Positions 1 to 10,883 of a stretch of DNA of 64,000 nt are shown piece by piece. The DNA is from Lindgomyces ingoldianus. Lineage: Eukaryota; Ascomycota; Dothideomycetes; Pleosporales; Lindgomycetaceae. The notes under the pieces were generated by a model. The model ran no database searches, was not told the origin of the DNA, and saw only the letters and a program-made list of their open reading frames with translations. The stretch covers positions 1,918,224 to 1,982,223 of the forward strand of contig NW_022985163.1 in the NCBI RefSeq assembly GCF_010093535.1, in the 5' to 3' direction. The position numbers were made by a program, and so were the translations under genes. Position 1 is the stretch's first letter. Every line of letters starts with the position of its first letter.

Positions 1-1430
1 GCTAACTACCTATGTGTGCTAGCAGACTTGTTACTGTGTACCTAACTTATCTAAGAAGTCTATAACTAAGTATCTTTAGCACATTCTAGTGCTACTAAGA
101 CCTATTAGTTACTAGCCTAAAAGTACTACTAGAAGAGTATAAAAGCTACTTATAAATAATATGTACAGAATTACCTCCTCTGTTGCAAGGCTTATCTAAA
201 ACAGACCTAAACCCTAGGCTTTATCTACCCTCTGCTAATTCCTGCTTAACTAATGCAGCACCTGTACATTAACTTTAAAGAGTTCTCTAAAAACAAGTCT
301 AGATATAATTAAATTATAGTTATAATTAATTACTTATTAAAACAAGCTATTTTTATCTCTTACTACAAAACAATTAACGCCTAGAAAATAGCTGCTTTGT
401 TTATTTAATAAGTGTACTATTTTAGCTACACACCTAAAACTATTATTTTTAATTAAGGACCTTAGTTTATATCTAGTTTTTAGTCTAAATTCTGTTAAAT
501 TCTAGGCGTAAAAGTTAAGCTTTTTACTGCCTATTACAAAAAAACAGATAGCTAAACAGAGATTATAAATAAGTATATTAATTAAAGACTAAGGCCTTTT
601 ATATTCTTTTACTAAGATAACTAGAGTTCTTTACTGCCTCTAATTAATTAGGCTTAGATAACCTTGCTCTATGCAATAATTAAAATGTCTTTATATTAAG
701 TCTTATATAGCTCTAAACTATGTTAAAGCTAGGACTAGAAACATTCTATAAAACCTATCACAGCTATAGACAAGCTAAATTATAAGGATGCCTTAGCATT
801 AGTAACCTACATGCATGCAGCCTAGGAGTTAGCTAAGACCTACATAGAAAAGGCCTAGGATTAGATGCAAACTGTAGTTAATTGCTACTACTAGCTAGTT
901 AACTAGAAGGTTAGTAATAGAGTCTACCTAGACACTAAAAACCTAGCTGTTTAAAGACCTAGCTAAAAACTATCTAAATAATAAAAAGGCCCCTTTAAAG
1001 TACTTAAATAAGTTAGAAACTTATACTGCCTAAAGCTACCTCTAAGGTTAAAGATACATAATGTCTTTGCACTAAACATGCTTTACAAAGACTCTTAGAA
1101 TCTACTTCTAGAACAAGAACCTCTAAAACTCCTTAAAATTACTATTAATAAGGTAGAAAAGTAGAAAGTAGAGGAAATACTTGCTAGCAAGCTCTACTAG
1201 AAAACGCTTAAGTACTAGGTAAAATAGGTAAAACACAACTTTAATCTAGTTTAGTATAAGGCTTTAAATTTTATAAGTTCTCCTTATAAACTAAAGGCCT
1301 TTTATAATAAGCATCTAAATTAGCTAGGACTTTTAAGGGCCTTATAAAAGTAGATTAAGGCTTTTAAAGCTAGTGTAAAAGGTATAGATTACTTAGCAGA
1401 TAATAAAGTATAGAAGTAAAAAGTTAAATT
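1..1430 (+). pseudogene. Ty3/gypsy element P: pol relic (integrase core to chromodomain)
   Basis: This is the 3' part of a gypsy polyprotein; its protease, reverse transcriptase and RNase H would lie left of the window. Around 448-468 the frame reads a degraded form of the integrase motif SDxGPQF, with Asp changed to Asn and Gln codons changed to stops. It continues into an integrase-like run ending in a degraded TDSQTE motif near 545-560. From about 1150 to 1330 the reading VEEILASKLY...KTLKY, followed by a W-Y-like pair, resembles a chromodomain, so P is probably a chromovirus, whose integrase is thought to target heterochromatin. Stops are TAA/TAG throughout, and the gene is dead. The same-strand 3' LTR at 2514-2803 closes the element. 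Confidence 0.85.
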
Positions 1431-2513
1431 ATATTTTTATATAATATTATTATAACTCTACAGACATGTTGCTTAGAAGGTCTAACAGTAAGCTGTTAGA
1501 CACCTCTAGACTCTTTTCTTCCTTCTTCTCTACCCTTCTTTCTCTTCTCTCTCCTCTCCTCCCTCTCCTTTAGACCCCTCTTAAACCCCCTCTGCTTTGT
1601 CCTTAACTGCCTAAGAGTACTGCAATGTCTGCTTAAAGGTTAGACACTAGAGCTTCTAGGGCTAAAACCTAACAAAGCAGCTTAGTGTTTTAGTAGAATA
1701 AGGCTACCTAGACACTAGCTGTAGGAAGACTAGCTTTTTAACTCTTTATAACCTGCGCCACCTGCGCTAAGTTCTAAGCAGACTTTAAAACAGCCTTAAA
1801 GGCCCCCTTTTTATCCTCCTTACTCCCTATGTTTTAGGCCGCCGCCTATAGCTTAAGATAGCCCTAAAGGACTAAGAATTTCTTCTTATAATATAAGAGG
1901 ACCTACACGCGCGTTAGTAAACTATACTCTAGCTATATTAAACTATATTTATACAAGGTTGCATTTTTTATTGCGTAAAGTGTAATACTTGCATTTCTTT
2001 AATCTAAAGAACTAAAAAGAGAACTTAACTTAAAGGCTATAGGCTAGGGCGTAGGCAGCCTAAAAGCAGATAACTTAAAAAGGCCTTTAAAGAGGCTTTA
2101 GAAGGGGGGCAGAGCAGCATAGTAAATTTCTTTAATGCTATAATTAGTTAGTAGACTAAGCTATAGGATGTTAAGTGCACAATAATACCTACAAAGTAGA
2201 GAATTTAGATAATAGCTAAAAAAGAAACTAATAAAATTAACTAGACTATATAGGTAAAGTAAGTAAACACTTATTACTATAAATAATAAATTTACTATAT
2301 TAATAATAACTACACTGCTAGTTACTACTAAATAAAAACATTATAATAAAGGCATTATATTAGTATTAAGTTTTTAGTCTATTTCTTAGTAATAAGAAAT
2401 TTTAGTTAAGATAGTTATACTTATTATATCTTATCTAAATTAGTTTTAAAGCATTTTTAAATACTTTCTAAACACTGCAGATAGGGACTATTAGCCTATA
2501 AAGGGGGGGGTAG
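1431..2513 (+). other. Long 3' region of gypsy P, with pyrimidine-rich tract and polypurine tract
   Basis: About 1.1 kb separates the end of the P pol relic from its LTR. A strongly pyrimidine-rich tract of C, T and a few A lies near 1510-1575. Downstream, a broken + frame from about 1626 contains a Cys-x2-Cys-like stretch near 1750, but I recognise no domain in it. The last bases before the LTR, 2500-2510, are an A/G run ending in eight Gs. This is the expected polypurine tract for plus-strand priming, and it supports the LTR start at 2514. The region could be an untranslated tail or a lost accessory frame. Confidence 0.55.
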
Positions 2514-2803
2514 TGTAATAATTCTACAAATTGTTCTATCTTAGGTTGCTTAGATCCTATCTAAAGGGTCCCTGTATTAGCCCTAACTATAACTTGACCT
2601 AGTCCCCTGCAGTTGCCCCTATTCCCTTATATATTTAGTTGCACCTCGCCCCTGTAGCTAGCTTAGTAGTTTTCTGATATCCTATGTACAAGGCCTATAG
2701 GTGTTATTGGTATTCCTAGGTCTCTAAGTCCCCACGCACTCCCATATGCCTCTGAGTGGATTCATACCGCATTCGGACCCATTGTCTTGCCTGCGCCGTT
2801 ACA
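2514..2803 (+). repeat. 3' LTR of gypsy P
   Basis: The repeat starts TGTAATAATT directly after a G-rich polypurine tract and ends CCGTTACA, giving TG...CA ends with a TGTAA/TTACA terminal inverted match. The length is 290 bp. The outer (right) half keeps CpG and TpG dinucleotides and is hardly RIP-mutated, unlike the pol relic upstream. The right flank begins ATAAT, the likely target duplication, but the partner copy is off the left edge. The sequence beyond reads into the copia M relic, so P inserted into M. Confidence 0.85.
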
Positions 2804-5560
2804 ATAATTATAGTGTAAAGTGTTAATCCTATACACTTTTAGTATTCCTTAATTTTATACTTTAATGCTAATCCCTAGTTGCTTATAAGCTTTTTTAATA
2901 GTAAAGGAGTCTCTAGAAAGAGTGCGCTTTTTATAAGGTTAAACTTCTTTACTACTTTTTTAATATACATGTTATGTACTAGCTAGATTATTTTAGCCTT
3001 TTTATTTTTAATTATTTTAATCTTTAGAAACTATTTGCACAGCTTTTAATCTTTTAGCTTATATATTTTTTTAGTTATATTAAGTAATTAGTAAGCTTTT
3101 AACTTATTATTATAGTAATAAATATAAAGTATGTTATCTACATAAAAAAAAGTAAGATATAGTAATTATAGTTAAAGAATAAGTATAGTTTTTTTTAGAT
3201 AAGATAAGCTTAAGCTTTTAAAAAGCTTATAAAACCTTTTAGTACTATAAAATTAGCAAGTTGCGCAGTCTATATAGGGCTTATAGAAGCTTAATATACA
3301 TGCTAGGCTTTATAAAGCTTTTTAAAAGCTTACATGTTACTTCTAGCTTACCTTTACAGTGCGTGTTTAAGAACGCGCTTATAACATTATATTACCTAAT
3401 TTTTAAGTTAAATTAAGCTGCTATTGCTATTACTATTTAAAAAGATCTAGCTGCAAGAGTAGTAGCATAGGTTAACTAGAGTAAGTCCTTACTTTAGAGA
3501 TTACTATGTACGCAAATGCAAGCTTTATATTTAGTAAAACACCTATTTTAGTTAAATTTGTATATAAATACTTACTTTAGTAAAAGCAGCTTAAATGTTA
3601 CTTTAGTTTATATAATTTTTTTAAGTGCCTTTTTTAAGTAGGGTAGCTATTTTTTTATGCTATAATTTTAAAAAGATTTTTATATAAGTGCTTATATAAA
3701 TCTTTTTATTTTAAGAGTTTCTTTAGAAGCTTATAAGCCCTTAGTTAAGGCTGCCTATAAAAAGCAGCTATAAAAAATACTATGTAAAGTGTTTTAAGCA
3801 CTTTATTATTATAAATAATAAATGCTCTAAGAAAGTTTATTTAAAGGTGCTCTAGATTAACTAGAGTAATATGTATACTACTTTTTTTTAAGAGCGTTAT
3901 ATATATACTTCTGCTTCCTGCACCCCTAGGCTTACTTAAGTTATTAGAATTTTGCCTTTATATTTTTTAGCTTATACATGTTGCTAGTCCTTAGCTTTTT
4001 TTATTATACACATGTTTAAAGAGTGCCTTACCTGCTTTAACTAGAGCTATGGAAAATAATGTTTTAGTGTAAAAAGTAAAAGTTAATTTTTTAACTAGCA
4101 AGTTAGCTATTTAACTTAATAAGCCTAGTAAATCTACTTCTCTAGTTAAGTGCACTTCCTAAGGATTACTAGTATACTTGTGCCTACTCTATATAGGGCG
4201 TGTTATAGAGCTATTTATAAGCTCTAGCTTAGAAGTTAGCTTTAGGGTAATAAGTGCTATATATTTATTAAAAACTATATAAATCCTTAGTAACTTGCTT
4301 ATTATACTTGTTACCTATATAGTTACTTCTACTTTTAAGTGCTAATGTTCTAGCTAGCTAACTTAAGTTTTAATAAGCTTTTTAGTTTCTACACTTTTAA
4401 GCTTACACTTTTAAAGCCTTTAATTTAGTATATTACTTTACTACTTATCTAACTTTTAAGGTTAAAGCTTAAAAGCTTTTTCTATATTATAAATCTTACT
4501 TTACTTATTAAAAATTTTAATAATCTTAAAAGCGTTTTTTTAGAGAATTAGTTTATTACTTTTATTTTTATAAAAGTGTGTCTTATTAAAAGCTATATTT
4601 CTTATAGTAATTACTTAGTTAAGTAATAAGACCTATATTTTATAAATATTTAAGGCTCTATAGCCTATAAGATATTCTATGTAGCCTTATAGAGTTGCTT
4701 TAAAGCTTTACTTCTAACGCTTAGCTGCTTACTCCCTATTAAGTAGGTAAGCGCAACAGCTATATGCATATATTCTGCTTTAATTAGGTCTTAGATTAGC
4801 TGTAGTACTCCTTACCTACTTTAGCTTATAGTATTAAAAGTATTTAGTAAACTACGCGTCTAAAACTTTATTTAGTAAGCATAGGTTATATGTGTGCAAC
4901 AGGCTTATATTATACAGCTATGTTGCTGTGTCTACTACTTCTAGCTAGAGCTTCTTAGGGAGTCCTACGCTGCTTTTTATTTTAATAAACTTTATAATTA
5001 TCTTTTATTTAGCTCTTTCTACAGCTTTATTTAGCTTATAAGTGTATAGTAAAAAGCTTTTAATATTAATGCTAGATTTTTTTACTTAAAGCTTATACCT
5101 TAACTTTTTATGCTAAAAGAGTGTAGTAGTGTTATTATTTTACTATATTTTACTAATTTAAAGCTTATATTAATTAGACACTATGCTTTTAAAGTTTTCT
5201 ATTACTTTTTAAATTTCTAAAAGCATTTTTGCTTAAAAAGAGTATAAAAAGATTTTACTACTATATTTATCTTTAATAATTATTATCTATAAAGCTCTGC
5301 TGCGCTTTAATAGCATATTAAACATATCTTATGCAACTTTTTAGAATAGGCAGAGAGCTTGCTTTTTTAGTCTTCTTAATATAACTTGCTTAGCGTAGGT
5401 TGTTGCGCAGTGCTTATAGTGTACTTACTTTATACTTATTATTTATATGTTCCTTACACTTTTAACTAGAGCCTATAAAGCTTTAAAGCCTAGGTGTTCT
5501 ACGCACATATGCTAGAGCTCTTTTAAGTCTAAGTGTAGAAATATAGTTTATAAGTGTTAG
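2804..5560 (-). pseudogene. Copia M: integrase and reverse transcriptase relic
   Basis: Read on the minus strand this is Ty1/copia pol in the order integrase then RT. Near 4990-5060 it shows the integrase C-terminal signature around an AERA-like motif (read as AVERAK), followed towards lower coordinates by the LPKKLQLE and LYNI segments typical of copia. At 3128-3151 it reads FFYVDNIL, the RT active-site motif with the second catalytic Asp changed to Asn. Downstream (about 2815-3110) comes the typical post-active-site RT region. Gln codons are replaced by TAA or TAG throughout. The relic stops at 2804 where gypsy P is inserted, and at 5560 where copia A is inserted. Its gag lies across A at 15080-16812. 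Confidence 0.9.
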
Positions 5561-5840
5561 TGTCTGTACGCAGCAGCAGCGTCACGATCTAGATACAAGC
5601 GATCGCGCACGAGCAGGACCACGTATCTATGTCACATAATGCTTGTGCGCGAACCTCTGTGCGCAAACATCTAGATATCCCCCTTTTCCTCTGTATAGAG
5701 AAAAGACAAGAGTAATAGAACTAGAAACATGTTGCCTTTACTTTACTTACCTTATACACTGTGCACACTGTACACTACTCTTACTTTTGCTACTTAAGTG
5801 CTTATACTATAAGCAGGTAGCTATTAAAGCCTCTTTAACA
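5561..5840 (+). repeat. 5' LTR of copia A
   Basis: It starts TGTCTGTACGCAGCAG and ends TTTAACA (280 bp). It aligns with the 3' LTR at 14796-15074 and with the A' LTR at 59890-60169. The first ~140 bp, the outer edge of the element, keep CpG-rich sequence, while the 3' LTR copy of the same part is heavily RIP-mutated. The sequence after 5840 shows no clear tRNA-complementary primer site, possibly because of mutation. A short open frame inside the LTR is not a gene. Confidence 0.92.
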
Positions 5841-5993
5841 CTAATTAGTAGTTAATTTAATTAACTGCAAATTAGTAAGAGTAATAACAGAGTACTTACA
5901 CTTTATAAGGTACTTTATTTTGTTACCTATCCTCTAGAAAGAGTAACAACAGAGCACCTACGCCTTATAAAGTACTTTATTTAGTTACTTATC

Positions 5994-6350
5994 CCTTAGG
6001 ATAGCAGATTAATCCTTTAGTTACTTATCCCTTAGGATAGCAGATTAATCCTTTACATTATACAGCAAGGTCTGCTACTATACAAAGTAAGAAGAAGATA
6101 GTGCAAGACGCACACTAAAGCTATTAAAGCTGTACAACCTAGCAGCTAGATAATAGCAGATTAATCCTTTGCATTATACAGCAAGCTCTGCTACTNNNNN
6201 NNNNNACAACCTAGCAGCTAGATAATAGCAGATTAATCCTTTGCATTATACAGCAAGCTCTGCTACTGTATAAAGTAAGAAGGAGATAGTGCAAGGCGCA
6301 CACTAAAGCTATTAAAGCTGTACAACCTAGCAGCTAGACAATAGCAGTAC
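5994..6350 (+). repeat. 116/117-bp tandem repeats in the copia A leader, with assembly gap
   Basis: Units begin AGCAGATTAATCC at 6038, 6155 and 6227, with a partial duplication of the unit start at 6003. The last unit ends near 6342. Unit length is 116-117 bp. The middle unit measures only 72 bp because of a 10-N gap at 6196-6205; alignment with the neighbouring unit shows 54 bases belong there, so the gap size is a placeholder. The same array, with two clean 116-bp units, is present in A' at 60333-60564. It lies between the LTR and gag, the position of a leader with possible dimerisation or packaging signals. Confidence 0.88.
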
Positions 6351-6383
6351 CTGCATAATCTACTAAAAAAGTAATTAACTATA

Positions 6384-6601
6384 TGTCGCGTATACTAAGA
6401 GCCTTGGCTGGGGCTCAGAGCCTGGGACTGGGGCTCGGAGCCTAGGACTAGGGGCTCAGAGCCTGGGACGCAGCTCGGGATCTGGAGATATTATGTTCCG
6501 AAGCTCAGTGTATATAAGGAGAGCCTTCGGCTCTCTTAGATAGCAGAGTCACTTCATCCGATCTTCTGAACAGCTACTGCCAGGCTATTTTATCCTCCAC
6601 A
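6384..6601 (+). repeat. Solo LTR of the copia M family
   Basis: It starts TGTCGCGTATAC, ends CCTCCACA, and is flanked by the 5-bp duplication CTATA (6379-6383 and 6602-6606). It matches the M LTR at 16813-17009 in reverse. It carries three GC-rich ~22-bp repeats (6405-6470), against two in the M LTR, and a TATA-like TATATAAGG before a GAGAGCC stretch. RIP damage is slight. A' has the uninterrupted target at about 60598-60620, so this is an insertion followed by LTR-LTR recombination. Confidence 0.93.
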
Positions 6602-9017
6602 CTATACTATTATAATAGAATTCTACTAGCAACTAACAACTCTATATAATAATAGAAAGAATAAGAAATAATTTTTATTATATAAATAACTTATAAAGAA
6701 CATAGGGATATTAGAGGTAACACTATAAAATAGGACTAGCCTAGAGTACTAGAATAACAAGATTAACATGTTAAACGCTTTAATAAGCTTATAAACTTAA
6801 TTATACATAAGTTATATAATTACTAATTTACATATAATAACTTAAAAGGGCGCTACTTTTCTAAGTTTATATATAAAGAATTTTAAAGAATAAACACTAT
6901 AAGACTTCTTAGCACTTAGCTGCGCGTTTAAAAAGGAGCTTATATAAGTGCTAAAGGACAAGGGAATTATACTATAGCTAGGCACTAAAGGTACCTAAGC
7001 CTAGAAGCTGTATAATATAGCATAAGAAAAGGTAATTACACTAAAAAGGCTTTATATATAACTTTTATTACTATATAAGGCTCTATATAGAAGCAGACTA
7101 AACATAATGCTACTATTAACACTAAACATACTAGCATTACTTGCTTCTACACCTTAGCTAGCACTACACTAATTACTGTACAAATAATACATGCCACCCT
7201 ACCTAACGCCTGCTCCACACCCTTAATTGTACACACTACTGCCTGCAGTAGTGTATGCACTACTAATACTACCTGCACAATCTATACTATATTACAACCT
7301 GTATAAACTTCTACTCTAAAAGGAAACTACTAAAGAAAAACTTCTAGTAGATAAAATTATATAATTTTAAAAAGCATAAAAAAAAAATAACTACATAAGT
7401 TAACTATATAATATCTTTATAAATAAAATAAAGATTTTTATTAATTTATATTAATAGCTAGATATCTAGGAAACTTAGTACACAGACATCTTTCTAGATA
7501 TTTTAAAAGGTTATGTAAATATGTACTATATGTATAACATAAGCCCTAGATATAACTAGAAGCATTTATATAACACTTTAAGTAGTTACTTTAACACTAA
7601 TGTAAACTATAGCTAGTACTAAACAAACTAGATAATAATAACTTTTATATAATGCTAATAAAAGAACTTTAATAAGAGTTTATATAAAGTTTTTAAAATA
7701 ATAATTAATAAGCTTACACTTATATAAAAAGCACTAAAAATAGAATTTTAAAAGAATGTTTTACTGCACACTGCTGTTATATAAGCCTGTTAAGGACAAC
7801 TAGAACTAGAATATACTATGTTTACTATTAAGCTTTTATGTAAAGCTTTATTTAGTAACTTATAAGCATTACTCTAAGTTACTATAGACTAAAGGGTAAA
7901 CTAATACCTCTAGGAACTGCCTAATGTATACTACATAGACTGCTAATACAACTCTGTATAATAAAAAAAAAGCTTCCCTCTACGTAGAAAAGGACAACAT
8001 AGAAGATTTTTATCTAGGTTTAGGCTATAATCTAGAGACAACTGCACGCAAATAAAGAAGTGCTTTGTTTACTATAAGAAAAGATATTAGTTGTTAAACT
8101 ACTCTTATAATAACTATACATAAGCAAAAAACTAGTACATTACCTTATATAAAGATTTCTATAATAAGACCTTATTATGTAAAGCTATTACCTTATACAT
8201 TTAAAACTTTAAAAGTTATTTTAAGAAAAAGAATAATTTGCATAATTTAAAGAAAATAAAATAAAAGAGTAAAGATGCTAAAAAAGCTATTAACTACTTT
8301 ACCTTTACTACTTACCTATACTATGCAACAGAAGAGAACATCTACAGCATTAAACTTAAGAAGTATGCTAAGCAGTTTATCCTTAATAACTAATACTATA
8401 TAGTATACTAAAGCAAACTATAAGACATAGGCGTAGTAAAGATTTCTACTATTAGTAAGTCTTAACTTAAGGCGTACATATAAAAAAACTTATATATAGA
8501 AATTAATTAAACACTTAGCTAAATAGATATTAGCTTTAAAAGCTAGACACTAAAAAGATTAATTAGTACTATATAAATCTAGAACCTAATTAGTCTAGTT
8601 ATATACTACATTCTAGAGACTTTAACACTATTCTTACTATTACTAGTAAATGCTAACTAACTTAGGGCATACTTTAACAACATTTTAAATGTTATTATAC
8701 ATAAAGATAAAACTACTATACTTATTATATAAAAATAAGGACACCTTTTTTTAATATTAGTAAGGAAGAATTTATGTTTTTTTTTACTAAATTAGAAATT
8801 TACTGCCTCTACTACTGATTTAGACACCCCTGCATAAAGAGACTCTAGAAGATGCTAACTAGCGCTAGCTACAACATTAATGCTGCAGTGCTAGAAAAGA
8901 TTAAGAAGTTTTACTACCTCTGCTAATTATATAACTAGGCTTTATAAAGATTTAAGTTTATAATTAAAAATAACACCTACTTTAACTATAAAGTTATTAT
9001 TAATGTTATATAAATTA
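6602..9017 (+). pseudogene. Copia A: gag and pre-integrase relic
   Basis: This is the first coding half of copia A. A degraded CCHC zinc knuckle sits near 8061-8110, read as CFVYYKKR and then NYS, where Cys and His codons have become Tyr by G-to-A or C-to-T change. It is followed by the acidic region and a protease-like area. From about 8815 to 8945 the frame FRHPCIKRL...FYYLC is the GAG pre-integrase domain, with His-x-x-Pro at the start and a Cys pair at the end (one Cys now Tyr). The relic is interrupted at 9017 by pogo A1. TAA and TAG stops replace Gln codons throughout. Confidence 0.85.
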
Positions 9018-10883
9018 ACATACTTTATAGGCGAGTTGCTTACACACCTAAGTTGCTTACTTTTGCTAAGACCCTACTACACTACCTTTTTTACACTAAT
9101 GCATTTCTAATAACACTACTTAAATGTGTTAAAAGAACGTTAGATGTAGCTTACACTCTAGGCTTTTAAACAAGACGTAACACTTTTTAATTAACGCGCT
9201 ATAGCTATCTATAAGGTCTTTTAAAAGATAATAAGCAACTAACGCGCTAGATAACCTTTCTAAGCTAATTATATAGCTAACTTATAAAAGCTAGATAATA
9301 ATAAGAAGCAGGTAATTATTTAGCACATACTTAAGCTAGATGCGTGAGGATTTCCCCCCTAGCTAGCAGCTGTAGCTAATATAGCTAATTCTTTACACGC
9401 TAAGCGCAATATAGGCTATGTTAGCATAAACTAGCCTAATATATTTATTAAGTGTTACTTAAAGCTTAAAGTAAAGTTTAAGCGTAAGTATAACTATAAA
9501 AGAGCCTTTTATAAGAATCTTATAGTAATTTAAAGCTAGTTTAACCTTATAAAAAATATTAAAGCTAAGTATAGCATCTAAAATAACAACATGTATAACT
9601 TTAATAAGATAAAGTTTATAATAGGCTAGATATCTACTAGAGCAGTTATTATAAGTTTAGAGAGATAAAGACAGCTAAAAGTAGTTTAGCTAGGCAACTA
9701 GAAGTAGACAACAGCTATCTAGGGCATTACTGCTAAAGAGTAGGCTATTCTGCTTTTTATTATTTTCTAAGGTAGCAACTACATTTTAAACTAGTATAAA
9801 AAGAAAAATCTACTTTAGAATTAAGTTATTATAATCTCTAAGCGCAGCTAGACTACTAATTAGCTTAGTTTAAACTAGTTAAAGCACTTTAACGCGCATA
9901 TAAAGAAGTATGCTGTTAGCAGCTACTGTCTGCTAGTTATTAACAGCTATAAGAGCTATAACTTACTTTATTTTTAGTAATACTATAAAAATAATAAGAT
10001 TATTACTATTTACATGCTTTTTTACTTATTACACCTTCTATAGCTACTTAATGTAGGTTGTTTTACTTCTTTAAAGAAGGTATATAAGCGCTAAGCTAAA
10101 AACCTTATACGCAACTAGATTACCTATATTATAAAAATAAAGTTCCTACTATGCTTTAAAGTAGCCTATAATGCTGTAATTACTTTTAGTAATATCTAAG
10201 AAGAGTTCTAAGGCGCTAAATTAGTTCCTTTTAACCTATAATAAGTTATAATAGGCCTTAATATAAAGTTACGCACTCTATTACTACTACCACTTATATA
10301 TAACAAGCCCTAGTAGTTATAAACCCTAAGTAATACTTTAGAACTTAGGTTGTAATTAATGCTTATAAAAATAAAAATTTAAAAGCATATAAATAGTTTA
10401 CTAACTTCTATAGTTAATGTGTTTAAGAAAGTTTTAAAGAGGGCAGCAATAATTACACATAAGCTAGTGTTAGTGTAATAGGAAATTACTAAGCTTTAAG
10501 TAGCTAATAAGGCTACTATGTAACATAAATTACATAAAAGAAAGTAAATTAAAGTAGAAAAAACCTTAATAATTTAAAAAGGCCTGCGCTTAATAGCTCT
10601 AAAGGAGTTTAAAGCGCGCAGTAACAGAAAGAAGGCAAAGAAGCAGGTGTAAGCTAAAGTAGGTAAGCTATTCTAAAGGCGCTGTAGACAGTGTAATTAG
10701 ACTAGGCATAACGCGCAAATATGTAAGCAAGAAGCAGAAGTAGTATCTAAATAATATTCTAGGCTGTACTGTACTATATAATGCCAGAGCGGGTTGTTAT
10801 AGGCCATAATAGAGTTTGTTAGGGTGGAGTCTTGGCAAAAGTGAGCGACTCGGGTGTGTGAGCGACTCGCCCATGAAGTACGT
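9018..10883 (+). mobile_element. Pogo A1: Fot1/pogo-like DNA transposon, full length
   Basis: This is a 1,866-bp element flanked by the TA duplication expected of Tc1/mariner-pogo elements (9016-9017 and 10884-10885). The terminal inverted repeats are about 60 bp. They begin ACRTACTT, contain two copies of a GAGTCGCTCAC-like module and end in CTTTTGCCAAGACYCC. The right repeat is nearly unmutated; the left one carries several C-to-T changes. One transposase frame fills the interior. It interrupts the copia A integrase. Confidence 0.93.
9110..10770 (+). pseudogene. Pogo A1 transposase relic (all three catalytic Asp read Asn)
   Basis: This is a DDE_1/pogo-type transposase. The CENP-B-like DNA-binding region with the GFPP landmark is at about 9330-9480. 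The catalytic core follows. First Asp: the segment MYNFN at 9591-9605 has Asn where the family has Asp. Second: LLVINSYKSYN near 9930-9960 stands for LLV-x-DGH-x-SH-N. Third: LLNVGCF near 10040-10060 stands for LLDVGCF. Each difference is a G-to-A change. Near 10678-10730 there is a C-terminal CRQCN...RHNAQIC zinc knuckle, as in fungal Fot1/Pot-like transposases. There are many in-frame TAA/TAG codons, so the gene is inactive. Confidence 0.88.

Noticed and set aside
5643..5855. Open frame of 70 codons
   Set aside because: It lies in the copia A LTR and runs past its end; the same LTR elsewhere has no such frame.
5841..5860. Primer-binding site after the copia A LTR, and equivalents in G and H
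   Set aside because: No convincing tRNA 3'-end complement is visible; RIP may have erased it.
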